This document shows, one piece after another, positions 57,429 to 64,000 of a stretch of DNA of 64,000 nt. Source of the DNA: Streptomyces sp. AC1-42W. Its GTDB lineage: Bacteria > Actinomycetota > Actinomycetes > Streptomycetales > Streptomycetaceae. Where the stretch lies: assembly GCF_003248355.1 (NCBI RefSeq), contig NZ_QKWY01000002.1, positions 2,294,001 to 2,358,000 on the forward strand, written 5' to 3'. Numbering within the stretch: the first letter of the stretch is position 1; the number at the start of each line of letters is the position of its first letter. The notes below the pieces were generated by a model. It had not been told where the DNA came from, made no database searches, and was given only the letters and a program-made list of their open reading frames with translations. The position numbers were made by a program, and so were the translations under genes.

Positions 57429-58011
57429 GTGCAGATCTTGTCGTCTCCAGAAGCAGCCACTTCCGCCGACCTGCGTGTCCAGGTGAGAGAGATCCAGGAA
57501 CAGGCATGGCCGTCCGAGGCGGGGCCGGACGCTCCTGTGGCCACCCCCACCCACGATCCCGCACTGCGGCCGTTGTCGATGCTGCTTGTGGGCGAGGGAA
57601 CCGTGCTGGCCGCGCTGGACATCCTGTTCAAAGAGATCGTCCGTATCGGCCGGCGTCTTTCTGCCGGTGGGCTGAGCACGGTGGTGACGAGCAAGCAGGC
57701 ACGTGGCCGTGGGTACGGTCGGCGGTTGGTGGCAGCGGCGCGGGAGAGGATGGACCGCCCAGGGCCTGGACTTGGGCCTGTTCACGTGTGATCGCCCCTT
57801 GCGGCCGTTCTATGAGAGCGCCGGTTGGCGTGTGCTTCCGGGAGCCGTGCTCATCGGAGGAACGCCGCAGGCCCCCTTCCCCAGCGATCAGCCCGGCTTC
57901 GACAAGGTCACGATATCGGGCTTCTTCTCGGCCGCGGGCCGTCAGGCGCAAGCGTCGTTCCGTCACTCCCGCATCGAGCTGTATCCAGGGGAGATCGACA
58001 AGCTCTGGTGA
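57429..58011 (+). pseudogene. frameshifted GNAT-family acetyltransferase
   Basis: From GTG 57429 a GNAT-like protein reads well (MLLVGEGTVLAALDILFKEIV; SKQARGRGYGRRLVAAARERM, the acetyl-CoA loop) until about residue 105, then hits a stop at 57791. In the +1 frame from about 57750 the text continues naturally (QGLDLGLFTCDRPLRPFYESAGWRVLPGAVL ... SRIELYPGEIDKLW) to a stop at 58011. One indel near 57750-57765 therefore splits a ~194-residue gene. Either the gene is dead or the base call is wrong. Confidence 0.8.
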
Positions 58012-58253
58012 TCGTCGCCGACCCGTCAGTTGCCGGCGGGCCGGCGTGCAGGTGAACCGCCCTGACCCCAGCGAGCGGATCGTGGAAGGTGCAGGCTTCG
58101 TCGACCACGGGTCTCGACCGAGTCGAACCGAGCCGCGTTCTTGCGCGGCCGAGGGATCCCGGTGCCGAGGACGGCGGTGCTGTCGGTCATGCGGAACACC
58201 TGACCGTGACACTGGCTGACCTGGGGTTATGTGAGATCCTCCCTCTCGAGACG

Positions 58254-58318
58254 TGTTTCCGATGACGCACCATGTGGAGTGCGTGGCGATCCTGGAGCCT
58301 GCGGACAAGGGTGCCTGA
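58254..58318 (+). repeat. right copy of the 65-base repeat: displaced 3' end of the RNA methyltransferase gene (possible attR)
   Basis: Encodes VFPMTHHVECVAILEPADKGA and a stop, in the same frame relation as the true gene end at 50053. Upstream of base 58254 similarity ends. The EPADKGA-type ending is, from memory, closer to that of other Streptomyces homologues than the current ending ERTTKGV, so this is probably the ancestral tail pushed 8.2 kb away. Confidence 0.8.
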
Positions 58319-58338
58319 CCCTTTGGCGCTCCCCCTCA

Positions 58339-58355
58339 GATACCAGTCCGGTATC
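58339..58355. promoter_or_regulatory. dyad operator and -10 of the toxin-antitoxin operon
   Basis: GATACC-AGTCC-GGTATC. The right arm overlaps TATCAT (58352-58357), a good -10 hexamer 6 bases before the antitoxin ATG. Antitoxins of this class usually repress their own operon; a leaderless transcript is likely. Confidence 0.6.
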
Positions 58356-58363
58356 ATTGCTGT

Positions 58364-58558
58364 ATGGCGATGACACTCCGGCTCCCCGAAGACCTTGACG
58401 CGAGGCTCACCGAGCGGGCTCGTCGGGAGGGCCGCAGCAAGCAGGAGCTTGCCATTGAGGCGATCCGCGACGCCCAGGACCGGGCCGAGCTGAAGGTCGA
58501 CGACGTCCTGGCCGAGCTGATGGACAGTGACGCGGAGATCCTGGACTACCTGAAGTGA
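58364..58558 (+). CDS. ribbon-helix-helix antitoxin of a Doc-type system
   Basis: 64 residues from ATG 58364. N-terminal RHH DNA-binding fold (MTLRLPEDLDARLTERARREGRSKQELAIEAIRDA), followed by an acidic tail (VLAELMDSDAEILDYLK) of the kind that wraps and blocks the toxin. It overlaps the toxin start by 4 bases (GTGA). Confidence 0.88.
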   Translation: MAMTLRLPEDLDARLTERARREGRSKQELAIEAIRDAQDRAELKVDDVLAELMDSDAEILDYLK

Positions 58559-58947
58559 CCGACGTGCGCTACATCCAGATCGACGAGATTCTGGCCATCG
58601 CTCGCACGGTCAACGCCACCGAGCACAGCGTGCGTGACATGGGACTTCTGGTGTCAGCGATCGAACGGCCCCGGACGAACGTGTTCGGGGCCGAGCTGTA
58701 TCCCACGCTGCACGAGAAGGCGGCTGCCCTGCTGCACTCCGTCGCTCGCAATCACGCGCTGATCGACGGCAACAAGCGCACCGCCTGGCTTGCCATGCGT
58801 GTCTTCCTGCGCTTCAACGGTGTCAGCGCCGGCACCGCCCCGCCACCCGTCTGCGTGGCCGGCCCGTTCGTCGAGGAAGTCGCGCAGGACAACATCGACG
58901 TACCGGCTATCGCGAAGCGCCTCGCGACATGGTTCCCCGTTTCCTGA
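58555..58947 (+). CDS. Fic/Doc-family toxin (death-on-curing type)
   Basis: 130 residues from GTG 58555. The Doc-like active-site motif reads HALIDGNKRTAWLA in place of HxFxDANKR: the catalytic His, an acidic residue and NKR are kept. It ends early like Doc, lacking the full Fic loop. Doc phosphorylates EF-Tu and stops translation; this activity is inferred. It lies immediately right of the island junction. Confidence 0.88.
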   Translation: MTDVRYIQIDEILAIARTVNATEHSVRDMGLLVSAIERPRTNVFGAELYPTLHEKAAALLHSVARNHALIDGNKRTAWLAMRVFLRFNGVSAGTAPPPVCVAGPFVEEVAQDNIDVPAIAKRLATWFPVS

Positions 58948-59468
58948 CGCTTGAGACTCCTGCGGGCCCGGCCGGGTTCGTTGCTGCGCTGGGTTCGGTC
59001 ATGGGGCTATCGGGCCGGTCGCGGCCAGTTCGGGGATTGACCGGTGCCGGTCCGTCAGCGGTTGACCGTACTCGGCGCCGTTACGTGATTCCGACTTCTC
59101 CATGCGCGCTGAGGAATTGGCGGCGGCTTGCTCCGAAAGCCGGGTCCAACGGCGCATGAAACCTCCGACCGGGGACGGGTCGAACAGGTCCGTCGCGTAC
59201 TCCACGACCACCTCGGTGCCGACCGGGTCCGTGGCCGGATCGCGATTCGGCGAGCGAGAGCGACATGTCGGAGCGGAAGGTTCCGGTGCTCGCCGCGCCC
59301 GACCATACCAGCCCGCCGAAGAGTCCGACAGGGGCGCTCGGGGCGCCGGCGGTTGTCCGGCGCCGGGTCGCCAATGAGTCTGCAGTTCAGATCTGTTTGT
59401 CTCGCAGACCTATTGGGTAGCCTTGTCGTCAAGGATCACGACGAGGACTCCGACGAGAGGAGTGCGGC
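58948..59468. other. intergenic region, perhaps with a decayed gene
   Basis: 521 bases. On the minus strand two overlapping frames (59374 leftward, then from about 59240 in another frame) join into protein-like text: FRSDMSLSLAES followed by VGTEVVVEYATDLFDPSPVGGFMRRWTRLSEQAA. This could be the tail of a broken SRPBCC-like protein; evidence is weak. A possible rightward -10 (TAGCCT, 59418-59423) lies 45 bases before the next gene. Confidence 0.3.
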
Positions 59469-60080
59469 ATGGCCGGGAACAGCGGCACAGGGGGAACGGC
59501 GGGCCTGGACCGGGTTCGCTTCATCAGCGCCCACTACGAGATGCTGCAGGGCACGGTGGTCGTCCCGGCTCTGCTGGTGTTCGCCTTCGTGCTGTTCGCG
59601 GGCACCCCGGCCGCGCCGGGGCTCGACACACCCGTCTGGTACGGAGGCGTGGTGGCCGCCGGGCTGGTCGCCACCCTGCTGGCGGTACGGGCCAACCGCA
59701 GGTTCACCGACACCTACGGCGATGTGCGCCCCAAGCGCCGCGTGGGGCAGCGGATGATCCTCCTCACCGTGCTGGGCACCGTGCTTGTCGGCGGGCTCCA
59801 CGCGCTGGACCTCGACACGCCGGTCAGCCCCGAGGGGCTGGCGGTTTCCGTGGTGCTGCTGGGCTGCGCGGTCCGGCTGGGCCCCCTCGCGCTGCCCGTC
59901 CGACTGGTCGGCGGCCTCGGCCTGGTGGCCGGACTGCTGCCGCCGGCCTCGATGCTCGGCACCGACCGGCATCCGCTCTCGGTCGTCGAGTACCTGCTGG
60001 CCCTGGTCTGTCTCGCGGGCGCGGCAGTGGCGCTGTGGGGCAGGCTGATCGTCCGGCGCAGCCTCGCCACGGAGGAGTGA
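59469..60080 (+). CDS. integral membrane protein, unknown
   Basis: 203 residues from ATG 59469. Five to six hydrophobic segments (VVVPALLVFAFVLFAG; GGVVAAGLVATLLAVRA; MILLTVLGTVLVGGLHAL; VVLLGCAVRLGPLALPVRL; YLLALVCLAGAAVALWG), and a short basic loop after the second (RFTDTYGDVRPKRRVGQR). I do not recognise the family. A winged-helix regulator starts 6 bases after it, so they form a regulator/membrane-protein pair. Confidence 0.82.
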   Translation: MAGNSGTGGTAGLDRVRFISAHYEMLQGTVVVPALLVFAFVLFAGTPAAPGLDTPVWYGGVVAAGLVATLLAVRANRRFTDTYGDVRPKRRVGQRMILLTVLGTVLVGGLHALDLDTPVSPEGLAVSVVLLGCAVRLGPLALPVRLVGGLGLVAGLLPPASMLGTDRHPLSVVEYLLALVCLAGAAVALWGRLIVRRSLATEE

Positions 60081-60086
60081 GCGGCG

Positions 60087-60422
60087 GTGGGTACGCCTTT
60101 CGAGGAACTCGCCGGCCTGGACCGGCTCATTCACGAACCCGGCCGGCTCGCCATCGTCTCGGCGCTGGCGGCGTGTGACAGTGCCGACTTCCTCTTCCTG
60201 CACCGGGTCACCGGACTCTCCCGGGGCAACCTCAGCGCGCATCTGACCGTGCTGGAGAAGGCGGAGGTCGTACGCGTCACCAAGGGGTTCTCCGGCAAGC
60301 GCCCGCGCACCTGGGTCGAACTGACGCCGCACGGGCGGCAGGCCGTCGCGGGGTACTGGGAGGGCATGGGCCGGCTGCGGGGCATGGTCGCCGAATGGCG
60401 ACGGGAGAGCGAGGCCGAATGA
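60087..60422 (+). CDS. winged-helix (ArsR/MarR-like) transcriptional regulator
   Basis: 111 residues from GTG 60087. Single wHTH domain: LDRLIHEPGRLAIVSALAACDSADFLFLHRVTGLSRGNLSAHLTVLEKAEVVRVTKGFSGKRPRTWVELT. This matches the small 'winged helix DNA-binding' group often paired with membrane proteins. No metal-binding cysteines. It probably regulates the operon with the upstream membrane protein. Confidence 0.88.
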   Translation: MGTPFEELAGLDRLIHEPGRLAIVSALAACDSADFLFLHRVTGLSRGNLSAHLTVLEKAEVVRVTKGFSGKRPRTWVELTPHGRQAVAGYWEGMGRLRGMVAEWRRESEAE

Positions 60423-60470
60423 GGCCGCCCGGCCGTCCGTGACGTCGCGGATCGCGGCGGCCGAATGCCG

Positions 60471-60509
60471 GAGCCCGGCCGGCTTCCCTGGGGGAGGCCG
60501 GCCGGGCTC
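60471..60509. terminator. terminator between the wHTH gene and the metalloprotease gene
   Basis: Perfect 13-bp stem GAGCCCGGCCGGC/GCCGGCCGGGCTC, loop of 13; serves converging genes. Confidence 0.85.
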
Positions 60510-60527
60510 GTCGTCACTCAGTGGCGG

Positions 60528-63500
60528 TTACAGGCGCTGCCACAGGGCCGGGACGTTCGGCGGGTCCCAGCCGGGGTAGGCGGTGTGCCCCTGGATGCAG
60601 CGGTAGCGGACGCCGTTGTAGGAGACGATGTCCCCCGCGGCGTAGGTCGCTCCGAGCTGCCAGGTGGTCTCCCCGGTGTCACCGGGCACCGTCAGGGTGT
60701 ACGTGGTGGTGTGGGTGACTTCACCGGTACCGGTCAGGGTCAGCGTGTAGCGGCCGCCGGCCGTGCCGTCCGCCACGTTGACGGTCGCGGTCGACGTCTG
60801 GCCGGAGGTGACCGACGACGGGCTGAAGCTGACGGTCACACCGGTGGGCAGGTTCGACGCCGAGAGGTTCACGGACTGCGCGGAACCACTCGTGGTGGCC
60901 GTGGCGACCGAGACCGTGGCGGACGAGCCGGGGCTCACCGTACCGGCCGACGGGTTGGCGTTGATCGAGAAGTCGTTGTTCGGGGTGGGCGTGTCCCCGA
61001 CCGCGGTCTTCCAGATCGTGTAGGCGATGCCGTCCGCGGCGCGGTTCAGCGCCGTGGCGTTGATGTTGCTCGTGGTGTCGCACGAGGAGTGGTAGCAGGG
61101 GTCGTACGAACGACCGGCCGTGCCGCCCCACTTGTTCGCTTCCGCGACCGACTTCGTCGCCGAGGCGCCGGTGGCGTAGCCGGAGGTCGGGATGCCGACC
61201 ATCTGGAACGAGTAGTCGTCCGAGCGGCCCTGGCCCTCGACGTTCTCCTGCGGGGCGAGACCCAGCGAGTCCCAGTACGCCTTCATCGGCGCCGCGGCGG
61301 TCGAGTTCAGGTTGTTGACGAAGTAGCCGGCGTTGGTCGACGCGATCATGTCGAAGTTGTAGTACGCCTTGATCTTCGCGCGCTCCGTGCCGGACAGCGT
61401 CCGGGCGTAGAAGTCGGAGCCGTTCATGCCCTGCTCCTCGTCCGTCCACCAGGCGAAGCGGACCCGGTTCTTCATGGACGGGTCGTTCTGCGCCAGGCTG
61501 AGGGCGGTCTCGAGGAGTGCGGCGGAGCCGGAGCCGTTGTCGTTGATGCCGGGGCCCGCGGACACGCCGTCCAGGTGGGCACCGAACATGTAGACGCTGT
61601 TGGCGTCGCCCTTCGGCCACTCGGCGATCAGGTTGTTACCCGCGCCGGCCGAGCAACCGGAGGTGCAGGTCTGCTCGGTGACCGTGTAGCCGGCCGCCTC
61701 CAGCTTGCCCTTGACGTAGGCCAGCGAGGCCCGGTAGCCGTTGGTGGTGGCCCGGCGGTTGCCGCCGTTCTGCTGGGCGATGGTGTACAGCTGGGAGAGG
61801 TGGCCCTGCACCTTCGCCACGTCGATGTCCGGCGGGGTCGTCGGGGTGCCGCCGCCACCGACCCGCAGCACGTACTGCGCGGTGTGCGTCTTGTCACCGC
61901 TGCGGCCCGTGACCGTGATCGTGTACGAGCCGGCGGCCGTGCCGGACGAGGTGGTGACGGTCATGGTGGAGTTGCTGCCCGAGGTGACCGTGGACGGGCT
62001 GAACGAGACGTTCACCCCGGACGGCGCGCCGGAGGCGGTCAGCGCGATCTGCTGGGAGCCACCCGACACCGTGCCGGTGGTCACCGTGGTGCTGGCCGAC
62101 GAGCCCGGCTCCACGCTGCCCGAGGCGGGGCTCAGCGCCAGCGAGAAGTCGGTCTGGGTCGCGGTACAGGACGGGTCGCCCGGCTGGGCGCCCACGCTGA
62201 TCGCGTTCCACGCGGCCTTGGTCCGGTCGAACAGGGCGCAGCTCGCGTCCATGTTCTTCGCGGCGGTCAGGGTGGCGGTCCGGTAGCGCTTGTACGTCAT
62301 GCCGCTGGTCTTGAGCAGCATGCCGCCGTAGAAGATCTTGCCGGCGTTCTGGATGCCGACACCGGTGACGCTGGAGCCGTCGCAGGTGGAGCTGGAGGGC
62401 TTGCCGCCGCCGGGGTTCGAGCCCTCGGCGAGCAGGTAGAACCAGTGGTTGAGCGGGCCCGCCGCCGCGTGCTCCTCGGTGTTCGGGATGGAGGAGGAGT
62501 AGCAGGAGGGGTGGCCGAGCGCGCCGGGGTTGTACATGTTGCGGATGGGGCCGCGGCCCTGCAGGTTGACCGACTCGCCGACGGTGTAGTCGGGGGTGTC
62601 GTAGCCGGAGGGCTGGTTGGCGTACGCCTCGGTGAGGGCGCCCATGATGTCGCCGGTGGCCTCGCCCAGACCGCTCTCGTGGTTGGCGCCGCCCGGCGTG
62701 AACGAGTCGAGCCCGTGCCCGTACTCGTGGGCGACGACGTCCATACTGGCGATCCACTTGTTGGCGCTGTTGTGGCCGATGGTGACGGTGGAGCCGTCCC
62801 AGTAGGCGTTCAGCTGGTTGAGGCCGACGCGGGTCGGCCAGCTGCCGCCGTTGCCGTTGTGCCCGTTGCGGCCGAGCCATTCCTTGAGCATGTCCGACTG
62901 CTTCTGCGCCGCGTACATGACGTCGACACAGCCGGTCTCACGGCTGGACGCGTTGCCGGTGCCCCAGCTGTCGGTGGACTTGGTGAACAGACCGCCGTTG
63001 TAGTCCGAGCACTGGAGTCCGGGGCGCGTGGTGTCGCGCAGTACGTACTGGCTGCCCGAGCGGGAGGTGTCGATGCTGAGCGGGTTCGGGCCGTTCCACT
63101 CGCTGTTGCCGGTGCCGGCCCGGACGTCGTCGTAGGTGTCGACGACCTTGCCGGTCTGCGCGTCGACGAAGACGTGCAGCTTGCTGGGCACGTTCTTCTT
63201 CGTCTGGCCCGTCAGCACGGTCTCCCAGACGAGGACCGGGTGGTCGTTCTCGATCCGGACCACCAGGCGCGGGGCGTCGGCCTTCTTGACCTTCGCCAGC
63301 CGGGAGCGGCTGGTCGAGGCGGCCTGCTTCGCGGTGACCTTCGCCGTGGTCGGTACGGAGATCCTGGCCGTGGTCGCGGACTGCACCGAGCGGACCGTGC
63401 CCTCGCCGTCGGCGAGCACCACGGCGTCGCCGCCCACCACGGGCAGGCCGTTGTAGGTGCGTTCGTACGCGACCGCGAACAGGTTGTCGGTCCAGGGGAT

Positions 63501-63722
63501 GACCTGGCTCCGGTCGTAGCGGTCGGCCGGGCCCTTCGCCAGCGAGTCCACGCCGCTGCCCGTGGCGCGGTCCGCGGCGGCCACCGCCGCCTCGACGGGC
63601 GAGGGTCTGGGCTTGCTCACCGGGGGTGAGGACGCCGGGGCGGCCGCGGCGAAGGGTATCGGCGACACCACCCCGAGGGTCATGGCCAGAGATGCTCCGG
63701 CCACCGCCAACTTCTTCAACAT
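60528..63722 (-). CDS. secreted double metalloprotease: M4 + M28 with Ig-like domains and CBM5/12
   Basis: 1064 residues from ATG 63722 behind AAGGAG. Signal peptide to about residue 28. FTP propeptide ~70-200. M4 thermolysin domain ~205-520 with HEYGH (332-336), GEATGD (Glu354) and His418. Ig-like domain ~526-621. M28 aminopeptidase domain ~633-905 with His716 (GAHLDG), Asp728, Glu762/763 (DEEQG), Asp791 and His878. Second Ig-like domain ~918-1012. CBM5/12 chitin-binding-type module ~1021-1064. Both active sites look complete, so one secreted chain carries an endopeptidase and an aminopeptidase. Target is probably protein bound to chitin. Confidence 0.93.
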   Translation of the reverse strand: MLKKLAVAGASLAMTLGVVSPIPFAAAAPASSPPVSKPRPSPVEAAVAAADRATGSGVDSLAKGPADRYDRSQVIPWTDNLFAVAYERTYNGLPVVGGDAVVLADGEGTVRSVQSATTARISVPTTAKVTAKQAASTSRSRLAKVKKADAPRLVVRIENDHPVLVWETVLTGQTKKNVPSKLHVFVDAQTGKVVDTYDDVRAGTGNSEWNGPNPLSIDTSRSGSQYVLRDTTRPGLQCSDYNGGLFTKSTDSWGTGNASSRETGCVDVMYAAQKQSDMLKEWLGRNGHNGNGGSWPTRVGLNQLNAYWDGSTVTIGHNSANKWIASMDVVAHEYGHGLDSFTPGGANHESGLGEATGDIMGALTEAYANQPSGYDTPDYTVGESVNLQGRGPIRNMYNPGALGHPSCYSSSIPNTEEHAAAGPLNHWFYLLAEGSNPGGGKPSSSTCDGSSVTGVGIQNAGKIFYGGMLLKTSGMTYKRYRTATLTAAKNMDASCALFDRTKAAWNAISVGAQPGDPSCTATQTDFSLALSPASGSVEPGSSASTTVTTGTVSGGSQQIALTASGAPSGVNVSFSPSTVTSGSNSTMTVTTSSGTAAGSYTITVTGRSGDKTHTAQYVLRVGGGGTPTTPPDIDVAKVQGHLSQLYTIAQQNGGNRRATTNGYRASLAYVKGKLEAAGYTVTEQTCTSGCSAGAGNNLIAEWPKGDANSVYMFGAHLDGVSAGPGINDNGSGSAALLETALSLAQNDPSMKNRVRFAWWTDEEQGMNGSDFYARTLSGTERAKIKAYYNFDMIASTNAGYFVNNLNSTAAAPMKAYWDSLGLAPQENVEGQGRSDDYSFQMVGIPTSGYATGASATKSVAEANKWGGTAGRSYDPCYHSSCDTTSNINATALNRAADGIAYTIWKTAVGDTPTPNNDFSINANPSAGTVSPGSSATVSVATATTSGSAQSVNLSASNLPTGVTVSFSPSSVTSGQTSTATVNVADGTAGGRYTLTLTGTGEVTHTTTYTLTVPGDTGETTWQLGATYAAGDIVSYNGVRYRCIQGHTAYPGWDPPNVPALWQRL

Positions 63723-63740
63723 CAGGGCTCCTTGTGAGAG

Positions 63741-63783
63741 GTGATGGAAACCATCACAAGATTTGTCATGGGTATGACAAATC
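63741..63783. promoter_or_regulatory. two adjacent palindromes upstream of the metalloprotease gene
   Basis: GTGATGG-AAA-CCATCAC at 63741-63757 and GATTTGTCAT-GGGT-ATGACAAATC at 63760-63783, both perfect. They lie 19 and 38 bases before the start codon, within leader or promoter. They may be repressor sites, or stems protecting the mRNA. Confidence 0.6.
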
Positions 63784-63955
63784 CAACTTCCATGGGAGCG
63801 GGTGGAGTTGTCAGGTTCCCACCCGCCGGACCGGCGTGACGTGCTGCCGGACAGGCCGCACCCTCACACTCGACCGGGCTTGCGTTCAAGCGATTCGGCG
63901 GGCGGTGACCCGTCTGTCAAGTTCCGGCAAGTGGCAGGTCGGATTGTCACCCGTC

Positions 63956-63971
63956 TTTGGTCCAGACCTAT
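63956..63971 (+). promoter_or_regulatory. DasR-type operator at the right edge
   Basis: TTTGGTCCAGACCTAT; the core TGGTCCAGACC matches the dre consensus TGGTCTAGACC with one change. It overlaps the -35 of the promoter below, as at Streptomyces chitinase genes. Confidence 0.75.
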
Positions 63972-63999
63972 TGACGGGCCCGTCCTCCGCTTCTACGAT
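63971..63999 (+). promoter_or_regulatory. rightward housekeeping-type promoter
   Basis: TTGACG, a 17-base spacer, then TACGAT: close to the HrdB consensus. It drives a gene beyond the window, probably a DasR-controlled chitinase or GlcNAc gene (inference). Confidence 0.75.
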
Positions 64000-64000
64000 C

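Larger units (their letters stand above)
58012..58363. other. intergenic region with the right island junction
   Basis: 352 bases. No gene is supported in 58012-58253. The diverged copy of the methyltransferase 3' end follows at 58254-58318, then the antitoxin promoter. Confidence 0.5.

Noticed and set aside
50054..58253. Search for an integrase, transposase or tRNA target inside the island
   Set aside because: None was found by reading both strands; no tRNA gene was recognised anywhere in the window, so the repeat in the methyltransferase gene is the only junction evidence.
60465..63629. 1054-codon plus-strand frame over the double protease
   Set aside because: Shadow of the minus-strand protease, which has a signal peptide, two active sites and a ribosome site.

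Overview
The window is high-GC actinobacterial DNA. Codon use, the M23 gene behind a c-di-AMP riboswitch, sepH, cutRS, a DUF4193/DUF3093/dut/DUF3710 block and DasR-type operators all point to a Streptomyces chromosome core. From memory, the gene order resembles the SCO58xx region of S. coelicolor; this was not checked by search.

Layout, left to right. (1) 0-6.4 kb: the end of a LuxR-type response regulator, an acetate-type symporter with its DUF485 partner, two divergent citrate-synthase-family genes (one fused to a helix-turn-helix) around a perfect palindrome, and a CobW GTPase. (2) 6.4-13.3 kb: topoisomerase IV subunit A, an active/inactive M16 peptidase pair, then a c-di-AMP (ydaO-type) riboswitch in front of a secreted M23 endopeptidase. 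(3) 13.5-28.7 kb: GntR regulator, HPr (ptsH) with a DasR site, an acetyltransferase/acyl-CoA-synthetase fusion, a phosphodiesterase, thymidine kinase, VOC protein, sulfurtransferase, SepH, a proline-rich membrane protein, a sugar-lactone oxidase, ferrochelatase and an inositol-phosphatase-family enzyme. (4) 29-34.4 kb: the CutRS two-component system and the DUF4193-DUF3093-thioesterase-dut-DUF3710 block. (5) 34.5-48.6 kb: a potassium-homeostasis region: phased repeats, a 27-residue peptide, kdpFABC, a lone ABC ATPase, kdpD, kdpE, an OB-fold protein, DUF3159, two TrkA/KtrA-type gating proteins and a KimA-like K+ importer.

(6) 48.7-58.3 kb: a TRAM-type RNA methyltransferase whose last 65 bases reappear, diverged, 8.2 kb downstream. 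Between the copies lie an Lrp-like regulator, an MFS exporter, a shortened Spo0M protein, a small orphan protein, two CNNM/CorC-type membrane proteins and several broken genes (histidine kinase tail, frameshifted acetyltransferase). No integrase is visible, so I read it as an old, decayed island. (7) 58.3-64 kb: an antitoxin/Doc toxin pair just outside the island, a membrane protein with a winged-helix regulator, and a 1064-residue secreted protein carrying two complete metalloproteases (M4 and M28) plus a chitin-binding-type module. The window ends on a promoter with a DasR operator, which suggests a chitinase or amino-sugar gene just beyond the edge.

Functional links: potassium control and c-di-AMP run through regions 2 and 5 (riboswitch, KdpD, KtrA-type and KimA families are all c-di-AMP targets in other bacteria). 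Chitin/GlcNAc sensing by DasR appears at ptsH and at the right edge. Several genes have a -10-like hexamer 6-8 bases before the start codon and no ribosome binding site, so leaderless transcripts are likely.
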